Assembly (NCBI GenBank): GCA_004556345.1
Contig: SFHQ01000010.1
Location: 1 to 52,037 of the forward strand
DNA length: 52,037 nt
From: Clostridiales bacterium
GTDB lineage: Bacteria; Bacillota; Clostridia; Oscillospirales; Oscillospiraceae
Direction: 5' to 3'
How positions within the stretch are numbered: the first letter of the stretch is position 1; each line of letters opens with the position of its first letter. The position numbers and the translations under genes are program-made. Below, in pieces: positions 17,083 through 24,865 of this stretch. The notes beneath the pieces were generated by a model. That model made no database searches and was not told where the DNA came from. It was given only the letters and a program-made list of their open reading frames with translations.

Positions 17083-19515
17083 TCAGTTCCCGGTCTGGGT
17101 TTGGGTTTGGTCTTTCTGTTCCGGGTCCTCGGCCCAGTCGCCGTTGGCGGAGCTGAGGCCGTTGTCCGGCTCGGTGTTCTCGGCGAACTTGACCTCCACC
17201 GTTGCGCCCAGCTCCACCGGCGTTCCGGGCAGGACGAGCTGCTCAAAGACCGTGCCGCTGGTGCCGCTGCCGGTGGCGTTCAGATACAGGCCCACATCCT
17301 CCAGGGCCTTCTTCGCCTCGTCATAGGTCATGCCGGACAGGTCGGGCATCGCCACCGTCTCCTTCGGCTTCTCCTCGCCCAGATAGAGGACGGTGGAGCT
17401 GCCCTTGGGCACGGTGCTGCCCGCCGTGGGCATCTGGTCGGTGACGACGGAGCCTTCGCCGCTGGTGCGGACGTTCAGGCCCAGGGCGTTCAGGGCCGCG
17501 CGGGCCTCGTCCGGGGTCTGGCCGACCACGTTGGGGATGGTCACGCCGTTCTCGTTCACGGTATTGCCGGACTTCTGGTAGCCCAGGTAGTCCAGGATGT
17601 TGGCGATGAGCTCGCCGGCCATGGGCGCGGCCATGTTACCGCCGCTGATGTAGGTGCCGTCCTTGGTGGTGTTCTGGCCGGGGGCGGAGGGCTGGGGCCA
17701 GTCGTAGCCCAGCAGCACGATGACCTCCGGGTCGTCGGCCGGGGCAAAGCCCAGGAAGGAGACGATGATGTGGTCCGCGCTGTCCAGGGTCTGGGAGGAA
17801 CCCGTCTTGCCGCCGATGCGGTAGCCCGCCACCTTGGCGTTCTTACCGGTGCCGCCCACGTCGTTGACGACGCTCTCCATGTAGGAGCGGACCATGTCCG
17901 AGGTCTCCTGGCTGATGACCTGGCGGATCTCCTTCGGCTCGTGGTAGCTGACCACGTTGCCGTCGTCGTCCGTCACGGACTGGACGACGTAAGGCTCCAT
18001 CAGATGACCACCGTTGATGACGGCGGACAGGGCGCGGATGAGCTGGATGGGGGTGGTGGTAAAACGCTGGCCGAAGGAGGCGGTGGCAAGCTCGGTCTCG
18101 CCGAACTTATCCGCCGTCCAGAACACGCTCTTCTGCTCGCCGGGCAGCTCGATGCCGGTGGTGCTGGTAAAGCCGAAGTTTTCCCAGTATTCCCGGAACT
18201 TATCTTCCCCCAGGGACTGGCCGATCTTAATGAGGGCCGGGTTGCAGGAGTTCATCACGGCCCGGCGCAGGGTCTGGGTGCCGTGGCCGCTTCGGGCGGA
18301 GCAGCGGATGTCCCAGTCGCCGATGTGGACCTTACCGGTACAGACGAAGGTGCTGTTGTCGGTGATGGTCCCCTCCTCCAGGCCCGCCGCCACCACGATG
18401 GGCTTGAAGGTCGAGCCTGGCTCATAGGTGGTGTTCAGGGTCTTGTTGTTCCACTGCTTGAGCTGGGCGGCGTTGAGGGCCGCTTCATACTCCTCTTCCG
18501 TGGACGTGTTCCTGATCTTGTTCAGGGTGCTTTGCAGGACCGAGTCCTGAATGGCGCTGGGGTCGTTCAGGTCGTAGTCCGGGGAGCTGGCCATGCCCAG
18601 CACGGCCCCGGTGTCCGGGTCCATGACCAGGCAGAAGCCGCCGTTGATGACGTCGAACTTGGCGATGCCCTCCTCCAGGGTCTTCTCCGCATACATCTGG
18701 ATGGTGGAGTCGATGGTGGTGTGGACGTTGTAGCCGTTGATCGAGTCGATGTAGCTGGAATAGGACGAGGGCATCTCCTTGCCGGAGGCGTTCTTATTCG
18801 TGATGATCTTGCCGTTGGTGCCCGCCAGGTCCAGGTTATACAGGGACTCCAGCCCGTAAGCGCCGGTGTTGGAGCTGTTGACAAAGCCAATGACCTGGGA
18901 GGCCATGGTGGAGTAGGGATAGTAGCGCTTGGAGTCGTCGGTCAGATAGACGGCCCGTTCCAGCTTGTTCTCCTCGATGAAGGCCCGCACCTGGTCGGAG
19001 ACATCCTCCTCCACTTTTTTGGCCAGGACTTCATAGGCCGACTTGGTCTTTTGCAGCCGGGTCATGATCTCCGTGCGGTCGATGCCCAGGATGCTGGAGA
19101 GGTTGTCGGCGATGAGGTCATAGGTGCTTTGCAGCTTGCTCTCCTTCTCCGCCTCGATGGCAGTCTTGGATCGGGGGTTGCCGAACTCATCCTTGGTCTT
19201 TACCTCACTCTCGATGTTGTCCACCAGGTCCCTGGGGGACAGGATCACGTTCTGCACGGCGGCGCTGATGGCCAGAATATCGCCGTTGGCGTCGTAGATG
19301 GTGCCCCGGTGGGCCGTGGAGGTCACCTCCCTGGTCTGCTGGGTGATGGCCTTGTTTTCCAGCCAGTCGTGCTGGGTCACCTGGAGCTGCCAGAGCTTGC
19401 AAAAAAGGATCACAAAGGTCAGCACCCCGAAGATACCGGCCAGGATCACGATCCGCCGCATCCCGGTGCCGTTGATCTTGCTCCAGGGATTGGGTCTCTT
19501 TCGTCGGTTCGCCAT
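17083..19515 (-). CDS. Class B penicillin-binding protein with two PASTA domains (FtsI/SpoVD type)
   Basis: A peptidoglycan transpeptidase of 810 residues. One membrane segment (about 21-43) anchors it, followed by the PBP dimerisation region with HRGTIYDANG. The transpeptidase motifs are S368-T-F-K, S423-C-N and K570-T-G. Two PASTA domains follow, starting at IPNVVGQTPDEARAAL and MPDLSGMTYDEAKKAL, with an acidic, Gln/Thr-rich tail. ATG at 19515 follows AGGTGGAACG. Its place directly after rsmH and the FtsL-like gene is that of ftsI/spoVD. Whether it serves vegetative division or the spore cortex cannot be told from sequence. Confidence 0.94.
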   Translation of the reverse strand: MANRRKRPNPWSKINGTGMRRIVILAGIFGVLTFVILFCKLWQLQVTQHDWLENKAITQQTREVTSTAHRGTIYDANGDILAISAAVQNVILSPRDLVDNIESEVKTKDEFGNPRSKTAIEAEKESKLQSTYDLIADNLSSILGIDRTEIMTRLQKTKSAYEVLAKKVEEDVSDQVRAFIEENKLERAVYLTDDSKRYYPYSTMASQVIGFVNSSNTGAYGLESLYNLDLAGTNGKIITNKNASGKEMPSSYSSYIDSINGYNVHTTIDSTIQMYAEKTLEEGIAKFDVINGGFCLVMDPDTGAVLGMASSPDYDLNDPSAIQDSVLQSTLNKIRNTSTEEEYEAALNAAQLKQWNNKTLNTTYEPGSTFKPIVVAAGLEEGTITDNSTFVCTGKVHIGDWDIRCSARSGHGTQTLRRAVMNSCNPALIKIGQSLGEDKFREYWENFGFTSTTGIELPGEQKSVFWTADKFGETELATASFGQRFTTTPIQLIRALSAVINGGHLMEPYVVQSVTDDDGNVVSYHEPKEIRQVISQETSDMVRSYMESVVNDVGGTGKNAKVAGYRIGGKTGSSQTLDSADHIIVSFLGFAPADDPEVIVLLGYDWPQPSAPGQNTTKDGTYISGGNMAAPMAGELIANILDYLGYQKSGNTVNENGVTIPNVVGQTPDEARAALNALGLNVRTSGEGSVVTDQMPTAGSTVPKGSSTVLYLGEEKPKETVAMPDLSGMTYDEAKKALEDVGLYLNATGSGTSGTVFEQLVLPGTPVELGATVEVKFAENTEPDNGLSSANGDWAEDPEQKDQTQTQTGN

Positions 19516-19636
19516 GGTTCGCGTTCCACCTGCTTTCTTGGTTTGGTCGATGGGAATGGGTCATTGGTAATATGAGGGCGCAAGAAATTCTCTCACGCCC
19601 TCACGCTTTCTTTCCATGATCTTATGTATGCTGTCC

Positions 19637-20215
19637 TTAGAAATATTCCCGCACCGCCGTGCTGAATTCTTTCGCCATGGACAGCAGCTTCTGGGGCAGA
19701 TCCCAGGCCTGGTGATACTCCACCGCATCCGGCTCTGAAAGCTCCAGGGTGTAGATCTGCCAGCTCTGGGCCTTCATCATCTCGCCGCTGGCGAGCAGCT
19801 GCCGCTCGATATCCTGCAGGTCATAGGACAGCTCATACTGGGCCTTGAGCTGGGTCTCCTGGTCCTGCAAGTCGCTCAGGGTGCTGCGCAGCTCCACCAT
19901 CTGGTCGTTGACCATGACGAGCTGGGCGTTGCTGATGAGCGTGCCGATGATGACCGCCGCAATGACGGCGATGGCCAAAAAGGCCCCTCGGATGGACCAC
20001 CCACCCAGGAAGCTCATCAGGAGGTTCTCTCCCTTGCGCTCCTCTGCCGGGGCAGCCGGGGGCTTCTGGGCCGCCGGGGCGGCCTTGGTCCGTTTCTCCT
20101 CCGGCTCCTGCTTTGGCATCCGCCGGAAGAAATTTCTCCGGGGCTCGTCCCCGCTGAGCTTCAGGGCGCCGGTGCCGTTGTAGGCTGCGCCCTGGGGATG
20201 TTTCGCTGTTGTCAC
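19637..20215 (-). CDS. FtsL-like cell division protein
   Basis: A 192-residue bitopic protein: a long cytoplasmic N-terminus rich in Pro, Ala, Glu and Lys, one membrane segment (IRGAFLAIAVIAAVIIGTLI) and an extracellular coiled coil with a leucine-type heptad pattern (VNDQMVELRSTLSDLQDQE). This layout and its position between rsmH and the PBP gene are those of FtsL, which scaffolds FtsW/FtsI with FtsQ and DivIC. FtsL sequences are poorly conserved, so position carries most of the weight. GTG at 20215 is preferred because GAGGTGGAG lies at proper spacing; a GTG at 20227 overlaps that site. Confidence 0.8.
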   Translation of the reverse strand: MTTAKHPQGAAYNGTGALKLSGDEPRRNFFRRMPKQEPEEKRTKAAPAAQKPPAAPAEERKGENLLMSFLGGWSIRGAFLAIAVIAAVIIGTLISNAQLVMVNDQMVELRSTLSDLQDQETQLKAQYELSYDLQDIERQLLASGEMMKAQSWQIYTLELSEPDAVEYHQAWDLPQKLLSMAKEFSTAVREYF

Positions 20216-20282
20216 GATCTGCTCCACCTCGATAGTTTGATTTTCTCGTTGGGATTGCGTGGCATAGGTCTCCCATTGTCCG

Positions 20283-21230
20283 TTATTCCAGCAGCTTTTC
20301 TGCCACCCGGAGCTTGGCGCTCCTGGCCCGCGGGTTCTCCTCCAGCTCCTGGGCGCTGGGCAGGATGGGCTTGCGGGGCACCAGCTTCACCAGCGGCTTC
20401 TTGCCGCACACGCACACCGGGAACGACGGCGGGCAGTCGCAGCCCTTGGCCGCTGCCGCCAGCTCGCTCTTCACGATGCGGTCCTCCAAGGAATGGAAGG
20501 AAATGACGGCCAGCCGTCCCCCTGCGTTCAGCCGGGGAATGGCCCCTTGCAGCATCCGGGAGATGGCCGTCAGCTCATCGTTCACGGCGATGCGGATGCC
20601 CTGAAAGCTCCGCTTGGCCGGGTGCTGCTTTTCCCGCAGGGCCGCGGCGGGCATTGCCCCCCGAATGACCTCCACGAGCTGCCCCGTGGTCTCGATGGGG
20701 GCTTTTTCCCTGGCCCGCTCGATGGCGGCGGCGATGGGCCCGGCGTATTTCTCCTCGCCGTACTGGGACAAGATGCGCCGCAGCTCGGTCCGGGGCCATT
20801 GGTTGACCACCGTCCAGGCCGTTAAGGCGTCGTCCCGGTCCATCCGCATGTCCAGGGGGGCATCGTGCATGTAGGAAAAGCCCCGCTCCGGGTCGTCTAA
20901 CTGGGGGGAGGAAACGCCCAGGTCAAAGAGCATCCCATCTGCTTTCTCGATGCCGGCATCGTCCAGCAGCTGGGCCAGGTCCCCGAAGTTGCCGTGCAGA
21001 AAGGTAATCTGCCCGGCCCAGGGGGCCAGGCGGGCCTTGCCCGCTTCAATAGCCTGGCTGTCCCGGTCGATGCAGATGAGACGCCCGCCCTGGGTCAGGC
21101 GCTTCACGATCTCCTCGGAGTGGCCCCCCCGGCCCAGGGTGCCGTCTATATACAGCCCGTCGGGCCGGATCGCCAGGCCCTGGATGCATTCCTCCAGCAG
21201 CACCGGGCGGTGGGTATAGGTTCCGCTCAT
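20283..21230 (-). CDS. rsmH: 16S rRNA (cytosine1402-N4)-methyltransferase RsmH
   Basis: RsmH (MraW) methylates N4 of C1402 in the ribosomal P site using S-adenosylmethionine. The 315-residue protein has THRPVLLEECIQGL at the start, then YIDGTLGRGGHSEEI (SAM-binding), DLGVSSPQLDDPERGFSY, and PKRSFQGIRIAVNDELTAI and AVISFHSLEDRIVK near the C-terminus. ATG at 21230 follows AGAAGGGGACACC. It is the first gene of the division cluster here. mraZ, which usually precedes it, is absent from this site. Confidence 0.97.
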   Translation of the reverse strand: MSGTYTHRPVLLEECIQGLAIRPDGLYIDGTLGRGGHSEEIVKRLTQGGRLICIDRDSQAIEAGKARLAPWAGQITFLHGNFGDLAQLLDDAGIEKADGMLFDLGVSSPQLDDPERGFSYMHDAPLDMRMDRDDALTAWTVVNQWPRTELRRILSQYGEEKYAGPIAAAIERAREKAPIETTGQLVEVIRGAMPAAALREKQHPAKRSFQGIRIAVNDELTAISRMLQGAIPRLNAGGRLAVISFHSLEDRIVKSELAAAAKGCDCPPSFPVCVCGKKPLVKLVPRKPILPSAQELEENPRARSAKLRVAEKLLE

Positions 21231-21343
21231 TGGTGTCCCCTTCTCTGTTGGTTCGTTGTGTATCATAAGATCGGAAAGGAAACCCTCCGATCCTCTCTCT
21301 TTTTTCCAGCCTTTGCCACCGAATCGGTGCCATTGGCTTTTTT

Positions 21344-21372
21344 ATTATAGTGACCTTCCCTGTAAAAAGCAA
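21344..21372 (-). promoter_or_regulatory. Sigma-A promoter of the division/wall cluster
   Basis: On the minus strand TTGCTT (21372-21367) and a perfect TATAAT (21349-21344) have a 17-base spacer, about 115 bases before rsmH. No MraZ-type operator repeats were recognised in the leader. Confidence 0.82.
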
Positions 21373-21430
21373 CTCTTTTTTGGCTGAAGACGGTTTTTCT
21401 TTCCCATTTGGCTTTATTTTTCGCTGGGAC

Positions 21431-21459
21431 TTGCATCCACCGCCATTTTCTGGTATATT
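21431..21459 (+). promoter_or_regulatory. Sigma-A promoter of the antiporter gene
   Basis: TTGCAT (21431-21436) and TATATT (21454-21459) are 17 bases apart, 63 bases before the ATG at 21523. It is back-to-back with the rsmH promoter. Confidence 0.7.
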
Positions 21460-21522
21460 TAATACAAATAGTATCACTGTACATTTCGTATAGGCTCCGT
21501 GAGCCTGAAAGGAGACTTGCCC

Positions 21523-23148
21523 ATGAATCTGTTCCTGCTCCTATCCGCCATTGTCATTCTGGCCTGCGTGCTGTGCAACCGGCTTTCCAGCAAGCTGGGG
21601 GTGCCGACGCTGCTGGCCTTTATCCTGCTGGGGATGTTCTTCGGCTGCGACGGCGTCGTGAAGATCCCTTTTGAGAACTATACTCTGGCCCAGAATATCT
21701 GTTCTGTGGCCCTGATTTTTATCATGTTCTACGGCGGCTTTGGCACCAATTGGGCCCAGGCCCGGCCCGTGGCGGTGAAGGCCACGGTCCTATCCTCCCT
21801 CGGTACCCTGGGCACTGCGGGGCTTGTGGGGCTGTTCTGCTGGAAGGTGCTGGGGCTGGAGATGCTCCTGGGGTTCCTGCTTGGCGCCGTCATTGCCTCC
21901 ACCGACGCCGCCTCCGTCTTTTCCATCCTCCGCTCCAAACACCTGGACCTGAAAGAGGGCACCGCCTCCCTCCTGGAAGTGGAGAGCGGCAGCAACGACC
22001 CCTTTTCCTACATGCTCACCGTGATCCTTCTCTCGCTGATGAGCGGTTCCATCTCCGTCCCGGCCTTTGTCTATCAGGTCTTCGCGCAGTTGGTCTATGG
22101 CGGTGCCTTGGGTGTCCTCATCGCCTTGGCCGCCCGGAAATTTTTACAGTGCTTCCGCTTTTCCACGGATGGCTTTGACGCGGTTTTTCTGGTTGCCGTG
22201 GCTCTGCTGTCCTATGTCCTCCCCACTCTGTTGGGGGGCAACGGGTACCTGAGTGTCTACCTCACCGGCATTCTTCTGGGCAACAGCCCGCTGCGAAACA
22301 AGCAGGGTCTGGTGAGCTTTTTTGACGGGGTCACGGGGCTGATGCAAATGGTTCTTTTCTTCCTGTTGGGTCTGCTTGCGTTCCCTTCTCAGCTGCCTTC
22401 CATCGCCCCGACAGCTCTGGCCGTGGCCCTGTTTCTCACCTTTGTCGCCCGTCCGGTGGTGGTCTTCCTGCTGATGGCTCCCTTTCGCAGCTCTCTGGGC
22501 CAGATCCTTCTGGTCGCCTGGTCCGGGATGCGAGGCGCTGCCTCCATCGTCTTCTCCATTCTGGCCATCACAGACCCTGCAGAGGTTAGTCTGGACCTGT
22601 ATCACATCGTCTTCTTCATCGTTCTCTTTTCCATTTTGCTCCAGGGAAGCCTGATCCCCGTGGTGGCCAAGAAGCTGAAGATGACAGACAGCAGCGCCAA
22701 CGTCATGAAGACCTTCACAGATTACACGGATGAAGTCCCCGTTCAGTTCCTCCGCTCTACCCTCACCCCCGGCCACCCTTGGGTAGGAAAGGCCCTGCGA
22801 GAGCTCACCCTTCCCCCGGACAGTCTGGTGGTCCTGCTGCTGCGCCAGGGGGAGAAGCTCGTTCCCAACGGCAGCACCGTCCTGGCAGGCGGGGACGTAC
22901 TCATCCTCAGCGGTCAGGACGGCGGCAGGATCCCCGGGGTCCATCTTTACGAAAAGGCCCTGAGCCACGGTACGGATTGGTCCGGCCGCCCTCTGGCCGC
23001 CCTGGACACCGGCCCCCGCCTGGTGATCCTGATCCGGCGCGGCGAAGAGGTCATCATTCCCCGGGGGGACACCGTTCTCCAGGCTGGCGATGTTCTGGTG
23101 ATCAACGACCCAGAGGATATCACACCGGATCGACTCTCTCCCGCGTAG
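21523..23148 (+). CDS. CPA1-family cation/H+ antiporter with C-terminal RCK_C domains (NhaP2/CvrA-like)
   Basis: The 541-residue protein has about twelve membrane segments in residues 1-390 and a soluble regulatory tail. Family motifs include LGVPTLLAFILLGMFFG, the charged segment VIASTDAASVFSILRS and LLEVESGSNDPFSYML, whose Asp is the likely ion-binding residue in the CPA1/CPA2 fold. The tail contains two copies of an RCK_C (TrkA_C) pattern: one around HPWVGKALRELTLPPDSLVV with GGDVLILSG, and a shorter one around RLVILIRRGEE with AGDVLVIND. RCK_C domains bind ligands such as cyclic di-AMP in related transporters. Potassium/proton exchange is likely. ATG at 21523 follows AAAGGAGACTT. Confidence 0.9.
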   Translation: MNLFLLLSAIVILACVLCNRLSSKLGVPTLLAFILLGMFFGCDGVVKIPFENYTLAQNICSVALIFIMFYGGFGTNWAQARPVAVKATVLSSLGTLGTAGLVGLFCWKVLGLEMLLGFLLGAVIASTDAASVFSILRSKHLDLKEGTASLLEVESGSNDPFSYMLTVILLSLMSGSISVPAFVYQVFAQLVYGGALGVLIALAARKFLQCFRFSTDGFDAVFLVAVALLSYVLPTLLGGNGYLSVYLTGILLGNSPLRNKQGLVSFFDGVTGLMQMVLFFLLGLLAFPSQLPSIAPTALAVALFLTFVARPVVVFLLMAPFRSSLGQILLVAWSGMRGAASIVFSILAITDPAEVSLDLYHIVFFIVLFSILLQGSLIPVVAKKLKMTDSSANVMKTFTDYTDEVPVQFLRSTLTPGHPWVGKALRELTLPPDSLVVLLLRQGEKLVPNGSTVLAGGDVLILSGQDGGRIPGVHLYEKALSHGTDWSGRPLAALDTGPRLVILIRRGEEVIIPRGDTVLQAGDVLVINDPEDITPDRLSPA

Positions 23149-23170
23149 GCACTCCTCCCCACAGCGCTCA

Positions 23171-23199
23171 AAAAAAGCGGCCCATCCGGGCCGCTTTTT
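23171..23199. terminator. Bidirectional terminator between the antiporter and the coiled-coil gene
   Basis: A perfect 12-base-pair stem AAAAAGCGGCCC with its complement has a four-base loop. T-runs are present on both strands, serving two convergent genes. Confidence 0.92.
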
Positions 23200-23217
23200 G
23201 TCGTGTTGTGTGTTCGC

Positions 23218-23778
23218 TTATTCGTCCTCGTCGGCCTCGGCGTCGTACATGGCGCGTTTGGGGGCCTGCTGGGGGCGGCTGCTGGAAGACGAAACCGTGT
23301 GCTTGGTGCCGGTCAGGGCGCTCAGAGCCGAGCGGAACTGAGCGCGGGAGTGCTTGACCTCGTCATAGGCGTCGGCCACGGCCTCCTCCATGCGGCGCAG
23401 AGTCTCCTCGCAGTATTCGCTGGCAGCTTCCTTCAGCTGCTGGCACTGCACCTCGGCCTCGGCGATCATGTCGGCGGCCTTCTGCTCGGCGCCGCGGGTG
23501 ATGGCGTCCTTGTTCAGCAGCTCCTTGGCGTAGTCCTCCGCCTCCTGGCGCAGGCGGTCGGCCTTCTGCTTGGCGTCGGCCATGTAGTCGTTGCGCTGGG
23601 CCACGATGTCCTTGGCCCGCTTGATCTCCACGGGCATCTCTGCCTTCACGTCGTCGATCATGTCCAGCACGCGGTCGCGGTCGACCACGCACCGGTCGTT
23701 GCTCAGAGGGGCGTTTTTGGCCTCCTCGATCTCGGTATATAATAGATCCAGTAATTCTTCAATGCTGCCTGCTGCCAT
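23218..23778 (-). CDS. Coiled-coil protein of unknown function (DivIVA / V-type ATPase-stalk-like)
   Basis: A 186-residue, soluble, highly charged protein. An N-terminal segment (SIEELLDLLYTEIEEAKN) is followed by a long predicted coiled coil at about residues 30-145 with repeated Ala/Lys/Glu heptads, then a Ser-rich stretch and an acidic tail ending EADEDE. Similar proteins in Clostridia are annotated only as 'ATPase' because they resemble stator stalks; no Walker motif is visible. ATG at 23778 is chosen because AAGGAG sits 11 bases upstream; the ATG at 23787 is too close to it. Its start lies 20 bases inside the end of coaD, which implies translational coupling. Confidence 0.65.
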   Translation of the reverse strand: MAAGSIEELLDLLYTEIEEAKNAPLSNDRCVVDRDRVLDMIDDVKAEMPVEIKRAKDIVAQRNDYMADAKQKADRLRQEAEDYAKELLNKDAITRGAEQKAADMIAEAEVQCQQLKEAASEYCEETLRRMEEAVADAYDEVKHSRAQFRSALSALTGTKHTVSSSSSRPQQAPKRAMYDAEADEDE

Positions 23779-24271
23779 CGCAATCATCGCTCCTTAGTTC
23801 CAGTTTATTTTTCACGTCCTCAATGATCTCCCTGGGGAGGAACTCGTCCAGGTTTGCGTGGTACCGGGCCAGTTCCTTCACCACCGTGGAGCTGAGGTAG
23901 GTGTACTTTTCGTCCGAGGGAAAAAACACCGTGTCCAGCTCTGGGTTGACCTTGCTGTTGATCATCGCCATCTGGACCTCCTGCTCGAAGTCCGAGACCA
24001 CCCGCAGGCCCTTGACCAGGACCCTAGATCCTTTTGCCTTGGCATATTCCGCCACCAGGTCGTAGCTCACATCAAACTCCACGTTCTCCACGTTCATACT
24101 TTTGCGCATGAGGGCGATGCGTTCCTCCGGGGTGAATAGTCCGCCGTTCTTCTTCGAGTTGACCATCACGCAGACGATGACCTTGTCAAAGGCCTGTGCG
24201 GCCCGCTTGATGATGTTGATGTGACCCAGGGTGATGGGGTCAAAGCTGCCGGGATAGATTGCGGTCTTCAT
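23759..24271 (-). CDS. coaD: Phosphopantetheine adenylyltransferase (CoaD)
   Basis: CoaD adenylates 4'-phosphopantetheine to dephospho-CoA, the penultimate step of CoA synthesis. The 170-residue protein starts AIYPGSFDPITLGHINII (HxGH-type nucleotidyltransferase with T-L-G-H) and contains KGLRVVSDFEQE and YLSSTVVKELA, the second signature of the family. ATG at 24271 follows GAAAGGACAG. It follows rsmD by 42 bases, a conserved Firmicute pair. Its 3' end overlaps the coiled-coil gene. Confidence 0.96.
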   Translation of the reverse strand: MKTAIYPGSFDPITLGHINIIKRAAQAFDKVIVCVMVNSKKNGGLFTPEERIALMRKSMNVENVEFDVSYDLVAEYAKAKGSRVLVKGLRVVSDFEQEVQMAMINSKVNPELDTVFFPSDEKYTYLSSTVVKELARYHANLDEFLPREIIEDVKNKLELRSDDCDGSRQH

Positions 24272-24313
24272 AACGTTCTGTCCTTTCGATACGCGCTTTG
24301 GGCGGAGGAAACG

Positions 24314-24862
24314 TCACTCCGTCTCGCGCCGGTACAGGGCAGTTCGGATCTTCCCGTACCGATAGTCTTTTTGCAGCCGATAGGGGGCCTTTACCGCCGG
24401 CCAATCCGCACTCGACCCATTTTCGCAGACTATTATACCATTTTCGGACACGATGTCAATCTCTGTGATGATTTCCATCGCTTTTTCTAACATCCCGGTG
24501 CCGTAAGGGGGGTCCAGGAAGATCAGGTCGAACTTCTCCTTGCAGCGGGTGAGGAAGGCCAGGTAGTCCCCCTGGACCACCGCAGCATCCTCGGCAAAGC
24601 CCGTGCGCTTGAGATTCTCCCGAATGACCCCCACAGCTTCCTTCCGCAGGTCCAAAAACGTGCAGTGGGCCGCCCCGCGGGAGAGGGCCTCAATGCCCAT
24701 CTGCCCGGTGCCGCCGAACAGGTCCAGGACCCGGCGGCCCTCGATCTCAAACTGGATGCTGGAAAAGATGCCCTCCTTCACCCGGTCGGTGGTGGGGCGG
24801 GTGTCCATTCCCTCCGGCTCTAACAGCCGACGGCCGCGGGCCGTGCCTGTGATGACGCGCAT
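24314..24862 (-). CDS. rsmD: 16S rRNA (guanine966-N2)-methyltransferase RsmD
   Basis: RsmD methylates G966 of 16S rRNA in the small subunit. The 182-residue protein begins MRVITGTARGRRL, then TRPTTDRVKEGIFSS, the SAM-binding loop VLDLFGGTGQMGIEAL, and the catalytic DPPY at residues 117-120 (LIFLDPPYGTG). ATG at 24862 follows GAGGAGGACTG. It starts three bases after the uvrC stop codon, so the two genes share a transcript. Confidence 0.95.
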   Translation of the reverse strand: MRVITGTARGRRLLEPEGMDTRPTTDRVKEGIFSSIQFEIEGRRVLDLFGGTGQMGIEALSRGAAHCTFLDLRKEAVGVIRENLKRTGFAEDAAVVQGDYLAFLTRCKEKFDLIFLDPPYGTGMLEKAMEIITEIDIVSENGIIVCENGSSADWPAVKAPYRLQKDYRYGKIRTALYRRETE

Positions 24863-24865
24863 TGG

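Noticed and set aside
16959..17246. N-terminal extension of MurE to 17246
   Set aside because: The extension is Arg/Pro/Ser-rich, overlaps the end of the PBP gene and has no family match. TTG at 16958 with GGAGG upstream gives the normal length.
16501..19575. A 1,024-codon open frame on the plus strand
   Set aside because: It is antisense to murE and the PASTA PBP gene and has the same low-complexity shadow composition.
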